DNA from: Byssochlamys sp. IMV 00236
Taxonomy: Eukaryota > Ascomycota > Eurotiomycetes > Eurotiales > Thermoascaceae
Length of the DNA: 64,000 nt
Direction of reading: 5' to 3'
NCBI GenBank assembly: GCA_001931875.2
Contig: MSJH02000598.1
Coordinates: 115,358-179,357, forward strand
Shown: positions 45,270-55,684 of the stretch, piece by piece
Layout: the number at the start of each line of letters is the position of its first letter
How positions within the stretch are numbered: the stretch's first letter is position 1
Notes under the pieces: model-generated
What the model was told of the DNA's origin: nothing
The model's input: only the letters and a program-made list of their open reading frames with translations
Databases searched by the model: none
Translations under genes and position numbers: made by a program

Positions 45270-47467
45270 ATGGCGTCGGCTATCTTCTTCTTGGACCTGA
45301 AGGGCAAGGTATGTTTGTATGGGAAGTTCGGGGGAGTGAGATGGGCTGTGATTGTGTTCTTTCCTTCTGTCACAGCTGGATTTCATGCTTGGAACGTTGC
45401 TAATCATGTTTATGTGCTGTCTGTATACAATAGACCCTTCTGGCCCGCAACTATCGCGGTGACATTCCCATGTCCGCGGTCGAGAAATTCCCTATCCTAC
45501 TCAGTGAAGCCGAAGAAGAGAGCTCGGCTGTTCCTCCATGCTTCTCTGATGAAGGCATCAACGTACGTTTTACTACTTTGCGCGTCGTCAACCGGCCCTC
45601 TTCCTCCAATATTATCGGAAAATGAGTTACCGTGTCATGATGGTCGCTAACCCACCACTTGCGTTCGAAAGTACCTCTACATCCGCCATAGTAACCTTTA
45701 TATCCTCGCGCTCACGAAGAGAAACACAAATGCCACCGAGATCCTGCTGTTCCTCCACAAGATCGTGGAGGTCTTCACGGAATACTTCAAGGAATTGGAG
45801 GAGGAGAGTATCAGAGATAACTTCGTCATTATATACGAACTGCTGGATGAAATGATGGACTTTGGTTACCCTCAGACTACAGAGAGCAAGATCCTGCAAG
45901 AGTAAGTTTTGGATCGCGACTTTCGTGGACCGCTCTAGGGGAGGCACCGGCATTAACTGTGATACCCCTCACCAGGTACATCACGCAGGAATCGCACAAG
46001 CTTGAAGTCCAGGCACGGCCACCTATTGCTGTTACAAACGCCGTATCGTGGAGAAGCGAAGGAATCAGATATCGCAAGAACGAGGTCTTCCTCGACGTGG
46101 TTGAGTCCTTGAACCTGCTCGTATCATCCAACGGCAACGTTCTGCGGTCGGAGATTTTGGGCGCAATCAAGATGAAGTGCTACCTCAGTGGTATGCCGGA
46201 ACTTCGTCTTGGATTGAATGATAAAGTCATGTTCGAAACAACCGGTAGAGCCACCAGAGGCAAGGCCGTCGAGATGGAGGATGTCAAGTTCCACCAATGT
46301 GTCAGACTTTCCAGATTCGAAAATGACCGAACGATCAGCTTTATTCCGCCGGATGGAGAGTTCGAGCTGATGAGCTACCGATTAAACACCCAGGTTAAAC
46401 CATTGATATGGGTCGAATGTCTAGTTGAATCCCACTCTGGTTCTCGGATCGAGTATATGCTAAAGGTGAGTAGAGCCATGCACGGGGCATCGTACCCGAA
46501 ATACAACTGGACTCGCTTCACCATTCGCCAACCCCATTGCAATTTCATCTTCCTGACCAGACTTGACTAAGCTCTAACAAAATCATTGATGATGATGTAG
46601 GCAAAAGCCCAGTTCAAGCGTCGAAGCACGGCCAACAATGTCGAAATCTTAGTCCCTGTGCCCGAAGATGCGGACTCCCCGCGTTTCCGGACGAATATTG
46701 GCTCCGTCCACTATGCGCCGGAAAAGTCTGCTATCATTTGGAAGATCAAGCAGTTCGGTGGAGGGAAAGAATTCCTCATGCGCGCCGAACTCGGCCTTCC
46801 GTCCGTCAAGGGTGATGATGAACATGGAGGCGGCATGACTGGTGGATTTGGAGGTAGTATGGGTGGCGTAGGACAGGGAAAGAGCAAACGCCCGATCAAC
46901 GTCAAGTTTGAGATACCCTACTTCACCACGAGTGGTATCCAAGTCCGATACTTGAAGATCATTGAACCGAAGGTGAGTTTTATTAGTTTCTCTCTCATTT
47001 CCCCCCCGATGCAGTCCCCCTCCCACTCGTTTCCCGAAAACCATCCACAGATCTCTTCTGGTATTTCGAAGGCGAGCTGTCTGTTTTCTAAACCAAACCC
47101 CTCCATGCCCGGGCTATGCTACGGTGCCGCTTCTGCAGCAACTAGTTTGCTATTTCCCGCAGTTTTTGGCGGACCGTGTGGCAGATGCAGAAGCCAGTAA
47201 AGCTTGCGGTTCATCCGAGCGTCTTCAAAGAACCACGCACCGCTGTCGTGGCTCCTCACAGGGCCTTGTGTGATGCGCTGGCACCGTTGTCCAATGCCTA
47301 TCCCGGGTTTCCTTGCCCACTCATAACTTTTTTTTTTTTCTGTGATGGGAAACAATCGCTAACTTCGCACTTCTCCCCGACCACAGCTCCAATATCCCTC
47401 CCTTCCTTGGGTCCGATACATTACGCAGTCTGGAGACATTGCCGTTCGATTACCAGATGTCCAATGA
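45270..47467 (+). CDS. apm1: AP-1 clathrin adaptor complex mu subunit
   Basis: Six exons (45270-45308, 45434-45562, 45672-45901, 45976-46465, 46601-46972, 47387-47467) encode 446 residues. The N-terminal longin domain starts MASAIFFLDLKGKTLLARNY and includes YLYIRHSNLYILALTKRN. The mu homology domain (about residue 170 on) contains SWRSEGIRYRKNEVFLDVVE and ends WVRYITQSGDIAVRLPDVQ. The ITQSGDY-like end and RNYRGDI distinguish AP-1 from AP-2 and AP-3. The subunit reads tyrosine-based (YxxPhi) sorting signals on cargo at the trans-Golgi and endosomes. The last intron is 414 bp, far longer than its neighbours, and separates the final 26 residues. Confidence 0.93.
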
Positions 47468-48344
47468 TGTAACGTTGTTTGGTAGTCGAATTTGATGTAT
47501 GCGCCCGCATGCCGCAGGCGCCACGGCCCTAAAACTCTTCTGTCCCTAATTTTCCCCATTGCTCTCCGAATACCTAGGAGGAATAGCAACTCATCCTTCT
47601 ACATCATTTTCCTCTTCTTTTGGGGTCCCAAGGGCGGTTTGACCAAGGAAAAAGATTTATTTTTTTTTTTTTTTTNNNNNNNNNNNNNNNNNNNNTTTTC
47701 TCACACTCCTGATCCTGTGGTTGTCTCCTTACAGTATTCCTAGCATGATTGTTGCTGTGGAAATCTTCCCTTTTTCTGTTCCATAAACACAGGGTATCCT
47801 ATAGAATTTCTGGGTTGATCGGTCGATCCTGACTAATATACCCATAATTAAGTTAACTAACTAGCACTTGCATGGTTCGCGAACTAACTAGTCATCTCAT
47901 CTTCTCATGTCATGCATAGCCTCGCTTCTTGGCAGACACGCCGCAAATCCGATTTCTTTGGAGATCCAGCCATTAGGGCAAGTCGCCGCAAAAATTGCGG
48001 ACCGGCAGGTAGATGTCGTGCTCTAGCCGCCAACAGAGATAAGCACCTTCTCCTGCTATTGACCATGACGTAGATGTGAAGGTGTAGCATTGGTCGCATG
48101 GCCCTCCTTTACTGTTGCATTAGCTTTCTATATGATGGGTAGGTAAGCCTGGAAAACGCTTTTAAATTAAAGAAAGGGGGCGGTATATAGATCAGGTCAA
48201 GTTGGTAGCCTGCCTGCATGTAGGATGGCTCAATCAACATGGGGAAAAGAGGTAGTCTAAGAGAGACGACAGTAGAGCTGCGTGATGTACATCTCGCAGA
48301 CTGCCCGTGATCATTGTAAGGATGCAGAGTGAAACCTAGTGCCC
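47468..48344. other. Convergent intergenic region with assembly gap
   Basis: An 877-bp region between converging genes. It includes a run of 16 T, then 20 N (47676-47695). No gene is supported. Confidence 0.6.
47676..47695. other. Assembly gap (20 N) in a poly-T tract
   Basis: Twenty N bases directly follow a T homopolymer and are followed by TTTTC. The gap probably reflects failure to sequence through the homopolymer, so its true length is unknown. Confidence 0.98.
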
Positions 48345-49184
48345 TCAATTTCCAATTAAACAGCCGAAGTCACCCTCTTCAAAACGAGATAGCTCTGTTC
48401 TCCCAATTCCTGATCTCGGATCGGGCCGTATTCTGACGATCACACCCATTTGATGACTTCGTGGCCATGTTTCTATCCTATTGTCAGTTTCACTTTTGAT
48501 TCTCTCGTCAAAGCTGTATCTTGACTTACTAACTGGGGGTGTGCCAGCAGGCCTGGGTATCCATCTCGGTGGCTGGAAATGGTCCCTCATCGTGGTGATA
48601 AAATGTTCACGTCGGAACTCTGATGTAAATGCCGCCATGGCCACTAATAGAGAAAGCTTTCCCGTAAGACCTGTGACGAAGTCGCTTTCGCTTTGGTCAT
48701 AGGCGAAGGGAAGCAGCTGAGGTACCCATTCTGGTGATCCCCTTGCACCAAGATGATAACAGTCCATAGGCTCATGAGTAAGTTTTGACATCCGGCCATC
48801 GTGTAAGTGTTTGAAATTCACCCTGAACCAGCCTACAGTAGGCCAGTTGGGTTCCGCATCCACGCGTTGTCGGAGACTTTCTCGAGAGCAGTCAATGGGA
48901 ACAACAAGAAAATGGTCATTTTCCTGGTTAAAGAAGACTGTATATACTTCATCGTTTCTCCCAGGATCGTTTGGAATGACCTGTTCCTGGACTCCCGTGC
49001 GTGCAGACCAGCTGCACCAGCCCGTACTTTGACTGTCAATTCGGACGAATTGATCCTGATCAAGTGGTGGATACCAGTATTGCGCTGATACCAAGCCTTT
49101 GCGCTGTTCACTAGCATGCTCGCTGACAGTAACGGGGACGATGTTGAACAAAAAGGCAAGGTCCCGAATGTCTTGAGGGGCCAT
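48345..49184 (-). CDS. Unrecognised fungal protein (279 aa), gene model uncertain
   Basis: An open frame from ATG 49184 runs 279 residues with protein-like composition (many W, F, Y, D, E, R). The frame continues upstream of the ATG through ARFWLFSR to a TAG, and an acceptor-like ATAG lies just there, so an upstream exon is possible but I could not place one. Near the C-terminus there is a near-perfect 52-bp intron (48478-48529: GTAAGT donor, CTGAC branch, TAG acceptor). Removing it would end the protein at about 219 residues; keeping it gives 279. No known domain, signal peptide or membrane span recognised. The flanking 2.8 kb has no firm gene. Confidence 0.55.
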   Translation of the reverse strand: MAPQDIRDLAFLFNIVPVTVSEHASEQRKGLVSAQYWYPPLDQDQFVRIDSQSTGWCSWSARTGVQEQVIPNDPGRNDEVYTVFFNQENDHFLVVPIDCSRESLRQRVDAEPNWPTVGWFRVNFKHLHDGRMSKLTHEPMDCYHLGARGSPEWVPQLLPFAYDQSESDFVTGLTGKLSLLVAMAAFTSEFRREHFITTMRDHFQPPRWIPRPAGTPPVSKSRYSFDERIKSETDNRIETWPRSHQMGVIVRIRPDPRSGIGRTELSRFEEGDFGCLIGN

Positions 49185-51977
49185 TCTCGAGAACAGCCAG
49201 AACCTGGCCTATTTCTTCGGTGAGATAGACCGGCACCTGATATCTGGGGCGTATTGAGGTCTTTCCTGGGTGGGCTATTATCCGTGACTGCTTGAGATGA
49301 CGATCTTAGTTTATTGTAGATATCAAACAACCATGAATATGACGTACCTGCAATAAATCGACAAGAGTTATTTGATAAAATCTCTGTTAAAAAGATATTT
49401 TCAACCTTTTCCCGCCGTATGCAGAAGTAGTTCGCTGGACCTATCCAGCTCATACTCCCCTTTTATCCTTCCCATATCGGCATGAGGCTCAACTGCTGAT
49501 ACCGCTCGCAAATGGCCTGCAGATCGTTCCGGAGATAACACACAGCATGATGACATGTCAAGCTGAAATCCGAACATAATCATCCAGAGGGTGCCCAATG
49601 CAAGAATAATTGGCGTAGAGACAACGTGGGAAGGACGTGTGGATACCCGAAAGTAAAGTGGCAGCGTTCCTTTACCACAAGCGTGGTCAAGAGCCGCAGA
49701 TAGCCAGAGGCCACGAGCAACCTGTCATCGATACCTTTACCCACCTGACCGTGGTATCCTCCGATCCGGATCAAGAGGCTCAACTGATTTCGAGCTAGCG
49801 CTCAAGGTTGCAAAGACTATGGCATTGTGTAGACTGGCTCTCGGGTAATGCGGGCGGGCTTCGGCCTTTGGGTCCTGGAGGCTGCTTCTTTCATGTTCTC
49901 CAATCTATCGGTAGAGTGGGCTGAACATGGGCCGAAGACAGGGGCGGGGAGCGTAGTGGTAGTGGTGACCTGGTAGCTAAGCGTCCTCTTCAGTCTCATC
50001 AACGATAGACGGCATTGTGACGGTGGCTCAACGAGGTCACAAACGAAATCAGCGCTCCATCCTATCAATCATAGGGAGCAATCGTGAATTCTGGCCTGTC
50101 CAGGAGAGGAGATCATTTTGGCAGGCAGAGCTCAGCTCGTTCCAGGCCTGAATCCCCAGGAGTGCTGCCAGCCTCAGCACAATAGACTCTGAATGTCGAA
50201 CTTGATCATGATCCGGTCAGTCTTTTCAGAGCAGCGACTTCTTTTAAATATATCTCTCAGCTTCACTTCCCGAGCTATCGGCCCTTCCAGACACATCATA
50301 GATTGCCCCGTTGCAGTTGCTTTCCGTTAGCTTGCATGCCTCGTGGTTGCCTCTCGGTCCGTCCGCCCAGGCATCCGCTAAGTGCTTCATTCGGGCAGCA
50401 AAAAGCAACGATCATGATGGTGTACCAGATGTTCGTTGGTCAGAGAATATGAGATTTCTTGCTTCTCTTGCTGCAAGACAGTACCTTTTTATGTCGTGGT
50501 GCATACATCCCGCTGCTTACGCGGAATCAATGGTTCCGGTGAGCTCTTGCGATTGCCTCAATTGTACGGACGCAACACGCAAAACATTTGCTCCCTGGAC
50601 AGAGAATGGTTCAAGCGTCATATTCTCACGTCAGAGATCACGCTCCCGTCGGTTTTGACCAAAAGATAACAGGGCCAGGGTGTCATAATGAGGGATTGAG
50701 GTCGATTATTATCTGGGGTATTCCGTATCACTTATCAGCAGGCGGCAGGAATACGAGACAAACTTCGAGGACAACTCAGTCCGCGCAGAATCCTGGTTTA
50801 TTCAATCGGAATAATAATGTGTCGAGTTTCCCGCCATATTTCCCTCCGATTCGACAGATGTCATTTCGGCATACAAAGAGTGTGGCAGAGGAATACGGGG
50901 TACATATAAGTGAGCTGCTGCTATGGGTCTAGAAGGCGGATATTCAGGGACACATCAGCATGGGCATCCGTGCATGTGCAAGTTCTCGACCAGCAAGTAC
51001 GCCGACAAAAGGCCAAGGCGGTCAGAAGAAACTAAATTGGTTTTTGAGCTGATCAGTTTTAACCTGGTCCGCATTCCGAGGCTCTTGTAATAGTTGCCTT
51101 GCTGGATGTCAGTGCAAATCGACATTGTCAATTCATACACCGCCTCCTTTTACCCTCCCCGGCCAGTGGGGAGAAAAGTCTGTCACCAGGTACTGACTTA
51201 GTCTCAATTGGCGAATAGAGGCTCGATAAAGATGGCTATGCTCTCATCAGAATGAGTGGAAGCATGCTTATTTCCAGTGCAGAGGGACTGTTTGCAGATC
51301 CATAGAGACTGGAGATAGCTAGCGATGCTTGGTTTATGGTGTTGGTGGTTTGAGATAGGTAACTAAGCCCTCACTGCTGTGGAAGTCAAATACGAGACTG
51401 ACAGCCTAGTGTATACTTAGGTCCACCCTGCATTTCCGGATTATATGCTTTCAGGCAACTGCTCTTTCCAATGAGTCGGTATCTCTGATTGGGGCAGCTG
51501 CATCTCAGCCTAGGGCAACTGATTCATTCACCTCATGCTGACTATCTACACCCATATATGTCTTGTGTCTCCTGTGTCTCCTGTATTATTTTACTTTTTT
51601 GTTCGTCACACTTAGGTGAGCCATAAGGTCGGTGCCATATGCCGGTTTGATGTCCGCCAAATTGCTATTCTACGTAGATAGGCGAGAATAAGGCACTGCA
51701 TGAGCAGAGCGAAACGGAAGTGTCTCTTATATTAGGATGAAGGAAACACAGAATAAACTATTCTATTGTGTCAAGAAAGGCGTTATGCTATACATTTCAT
51801 CGTTGGGTATCTCGTAGTACGTACATATGAGCATGTCTTAATGCTGGAACGCTTCAAGCATTGGAACATAGGGAAAATCATATATCCAGAACTCGACTGT
51901 CATATGCCTCATGTCTGGAAAATCTACCGGGGAGGGAGGATGATGGTATTGTTAATACTCGTCCTAGAAGTTGACAT
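49185..51977. other. Gene-poor region, possible decayed fragments
   Basis: About 2.8 kb. On the minus strand, pieces such as 49401-49598 and 49817-50068 read like protein but are broken by stops and do not join. On the plus strand 50311-50932 has three overlapping frames with no consistent signal. The small tandem TGTGTCTCC repeat near 51565 is the only other structure noticed. Confidence 0.45.
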
Positions 51978-53090
51978 CTACTCTTCATCGGGAGATGTGT
52001 CAGACTGTAGATTGGCGGTTCCATTCGTTCCATTTGCACCCGGGCCTTCCACTGCTGGGAGGGGGAACCCGTCAGCGTAACCGGCTTCAGCAGCTTTCGA
52101 GAATCCTTCCCTTGCAAGCATCGTGTTTAAAACAGCGCAGTTGTACACGGCTTCTCCGGGCGGTACGACGACAAAGATGTATGTATTATCGGTAAAGCGG
52201 CCCAAAAAGACGTTGAATTGCGGAGTTTTCGTATGCATTACCAAAAACCCAGCCGATGCAGGTGTAGTATGTGTGTTCCTGGCAGCGCAATGTTTGAAGG
52301 CCTTCATGATGTTGGACAGACGTTCATGTCGATCATAGATCGGATTCATATTTCCAACATCAGATGTCACAGAAGTGACCGTGAGAAAAGTAGACCGCTC
52401 AAAGAGTATGACTTCCTCTGCATCGATCTTTTTTGCAAAAGCGCTCAGGAACCTTTCAATGACGTAGAGGTTCGGTATCAGCTTGTGGACTATGCCCGCC
52501 CAGGCTTTGTATAATGATTGGTCCCAGATGCTGCTTCCAAACGTATCGATTGCAAAGTGGTCCGAACGGCTTCGAATCAAAGAGGATCGCTCCTCGTATA
52601 TCCGCTGACGGTGCTCCGCCTGGATCAGGTCCAGCTTGTGGATAAGACAGAAGACATAAGCATTCGGGCTAAACTCCTTCAGCGCATCGATTATAGCATT
52701 GTAAGTATCGAGATCGCGTTCCACTTCTCGTGATTCGATATCGAATACGTAGATCAGAACAGCGACGTCGGAGAAAATGTTGCCTCGTTGAGAGGCTAGG
52801 TACGTTTCCATGAAGGCATCCTGGCTACAAGCGCGATATACGCACGTCAGACAAGATTCTTCTCGAGCCCTAAATTATGTGAGAAGAAAGACTCACCCTC
52901 CGCAGTCCCATAGATTAAGTGTGAGGTTTCCCATGAACTTGACATGGCTGTGCTCAACGTCAATCGTTGCTCCTAATCGGCGTACGTCCTTGGCGACATA
53001 ATTGCTGAAGATAATGGAACGCATGGAGGATTTTCCCGATCCACTCTTCCCCATAAGGAGAACCTTCTTCTTCTTTTTCCGCATATCCAT
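51978..53090 (-). CDS. gtr1: Rag-family GTPase Gtr1 (RagA/B homologue)
   Basis: Two exons (52897-53090, 51978-52824) encode 346 residues; the 72-bp intron falls between DCGG and QDAF. The P-loop is [10 protein letters not shown] (residues 14-23), switch II is LWDCGGQD, and the guanine-specificity site reads HKLD. The C-terminal half follows the Gtr1/RagA roadblock domain (LPAVEGP near the end), with a Gly/Asn-rich acidic tail. Gtr1 pairs with Gtr2 on the vacuole as part of the EGO complex and passes amino-acid signals to TORC1. The start codon has a good context and is preceded by an 890-bp intergenic region. Confidence 0.93.
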
Positions 53091-53977
53091 TGTGTCCGGT
53101 GTGAGCTCGAGGCTAGCTCAAAAGGTGGCAGCGATAAGAGAGCAGTTTACGCAAGATCAGCGTTGCGGGGAATACAATGCAAATAGTCTATTCAACAATA
53201 ATATGTGGCCTGACTAGGCTTCAAACTTATCTGGATAGCGGCTTCAAAGGGGACGATTTGTGGAATTGAGGGCTCTCGAAATGATATATCGAAGCGTTGC
53301 GGGAATCTTGGCCGACGTTGCGGAGAGTAATAATAGTGGCTGGGGTCAATGATGTTCCGCAGGATCACGTGCCATGGTTCCAAGGCACGCTCCCAGGTTA
53401 TTATTACTTTAGCTATTATTGCTGCAGCTTTGACCGACCGTGCATTATCGGAGACTTTTCAGTGGGTTTTCGATGGCCTAAAAAGAGATCGACATCAAGC
53501 CGATCAACTAGCTATTCTAGCCTTACTCCAGATGCTGCATGAGCTGGGACAAAGACTCAATTTTACCTACACAGTACGTTACGGCGCCAGATCGAATGCG
53601 GCTTCTGTATATAGATTCATTGCATTTCCAATGCAAGGATGAATCAGCTGTCGCATTGCATTGTTTTCCTAGCAGCTGTTACATTTCAACTATCCGCCTC
53701 ATGCAACAAGTTGGACCTTTTAAAGAACTGGTATTATGATTGCATTAAGTTTCTTGAGCATGTCAAAGCCAATATGAAGTAAGTCGTCGTTATCGTTCAC
53801 AGAGTAGTTGGGGACAAATAAAAAATTACGACTGGAGGAGAAAGGTTCTCAAGAAGGCACCAACGAAACACCTGGTCGTGAAATAGTCATTATGAGATGA
53901 ATACGGTTGAAGAAGGCCGAGAAGTCCCGAAGAGAAAGCTGTATGAAGGTTTTGGAACGGAAAGAAACGAAGGGTTA
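53091..53977. other. Intergenic region between gtr1 and urc4
   Basis: This holds the gtr1 promoter and the urc4 3' flank. A possible small rightward gene (53349-53723) is listed separately. A CACGTG sits at 53366-53371. Confidence 0.5.
53349..53723 (+). CDS. Candidate small two-exon gene (91 aa), weak
   Basis: Exon 1 (53349-53573) starts ATGATG and encodes 75 residues: a hydrophobic stretch QVIITLAIIAAALTDRA, then a helical segment AILALLQMLHELGQRLNF. It ends at a consensus GTACGT donor in phase 0. A CCTAG acceptor at 53672 leads in the same phase to 16 more residues and a TAA at 53721-53723. The start lies 258 bp from the gtr1 start on the other strand, so they would share a promoter. No family recognised; a chance ORF cannot be excluded. 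Confidence 0.3.
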
Positions 53978-55684
53978 TTAAAAGACAGTGCCGTCGGAGA
54001 TGATCATGATCGGAGGCTCCTTGGTGTTTGGTCTTGAGACTTCTGCAATCTCGCGGCCACCCTAAAGAGTGATGATTAGCGGCGTTACACATGCCATCCG
54101 TGCTGAAGAGAGAACAAACCTTCCAAGTTCCAGCCTCCAGCATTTGGGCGAGAGAAAGCTTCTCGTCACCCCTAAGGCCCAGCTGCTGATTGACCTCATC
54201 AAGAAGCTCATCCAAAAATCCCACGGTCACAGCTCTCCACTCAACGATGACATCGTCATCGGCTCGGAAAAGGGGCACAACCTCCATGTTTGGTTGACCC
54301 TTTATCTGCGCATTTTCTTTGTAGGCTTCTATCCCGCGCTGCATGTCTCGCTCCTTCAATGTCAACAGACCCATGTCAACGAGGAGACCACCATTTCGAT
54401 ATTCGGGCAGACCGGTTAATAGTTCGCTTCCGGCAAAATGGATATTCATTAACTTCGACATCGGAACCATGATGGAGTAACAGAGCCATTGGGTAAGTTT
54501 GTGGAAAGGAACGATGCTCTCCCAAGGCTGCGCGGGAGGGGATTGTGGAAGATCCGAGCATGGCCAGGCGTCTCCAACAGACACCCCATCGATTTGCGTC
54601 CTGGAGGCTGGCCAAATTGATGCGAGACCATCCATTAGTACAGACCAGAGTATGGGCAGAGGAACAATAGGAACAGATGAAGCGAGTGTAGAGGGGTGGG
54701 AGAGCAGGTAGTCTGAGACACTGTCAGTATGTCTCTTCAAACAATGGACGTCGGACTAGAAGGCGGTAGAGCAACTGACCGAGCATGTTTCCTGGTCGGG
54801 CGTCAACACCAAAGAGTTCTTGGTTGTTCAGGGCGTCTGAGAGGCTTGCTAAAAGTCCCGCGCGACCTTCCAGCCCAGCCAGAGGGTTCTCCTCTGAATG
54901 TTGCATACCCTTGGCGAGCATATCCACAGTCACCTTTTTCAGACCAGCACCGTCAACCTGACACGGTTCCGTTGGATCACTGCTGAACATTCCACTTTTG
55001 AACATCTCCAAGCTTGCCACGGCGAGTCCCTCGCTTCGTGAGTAGACTTTGCCGGACTCCTTAGATCTGTAGGACCATCTGGTCCCAGCACCAGCATCCA
55101 AAAGAACAGAAACCAAGAACAAATCTATCAGACGCCTGGTGCGCTCCTGGGCATCAATAGTACTGGGCCATGACTGGAGCAGTTGGTTGATACGAGGTCT
55201 CCCACCCACGTCAAAGTGCTGCCAGCGACCGTGGGGAGGGATCGACTGGTAGTCTGGAGCATGGTCCCTCTTGTAACTCGTAAGCTATTTGTTCATCCAG
55301 CCATATTGGATGGCATGGGGAGCATATATTCGATAAAAAACTTACCTTGATAATGGAGACAACATACGATGCGGTCTCTTCGAACTTGGTCATATCAACA
55401 TCGAAGTGGTTTAATAGGTTCCGCTTTGCTCTCTGCAGAACGATCCGAGACCGGTCACGCACGGCATGGATGCTTCGAAGATATGCCCCCGGGTCGAGAG
55501 TTGGATCTGGGGGCTTGGCAATTGGCACCTCCGGAATGGACGCGGGGAGAACAGCGCTGGGCTTGACGAAAGAAGGCGACTTGAGCGATGCACTTGAGTT
55601 TCGTGGGCTCACCACGGATTCCTGCTCATCCTTGTCCGAGCCATAGATGGAGTTTTTGGAATCTTTCCGTTTGAAGATACCCAT
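53978..55684 (-). CDS. urc4: Uracil catabolism protein Urc4 (DUF1688)
   Basis: Four exons (55346-55684, 54780-55269, 54120-54712, 53978-54061) encode 501 residues. DUF1688 hallmarks include PPHGRWQHFDVGGRPRI, AGTRWSYRSKESGKVYSRSEGLAVASL, DALNNQELFG and YLLSHPSTLASSVPIVPLPI. Urc4 was found in the URC pathway of pyrimidine degradation in yeasts and is paired with a GTP-cyclohydrolase-like Urc1; its exact reaction is not settled. An N-terminal 60-residue Ser/Lys-rich extension (MGIFKRKDSKNS) precedes the core. Intron 1 has two in-frame acceptors: CAAG at 55270, chosen here, or TAG at 55285, which would add five residues (LTSYK). Confidence 0.88.
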
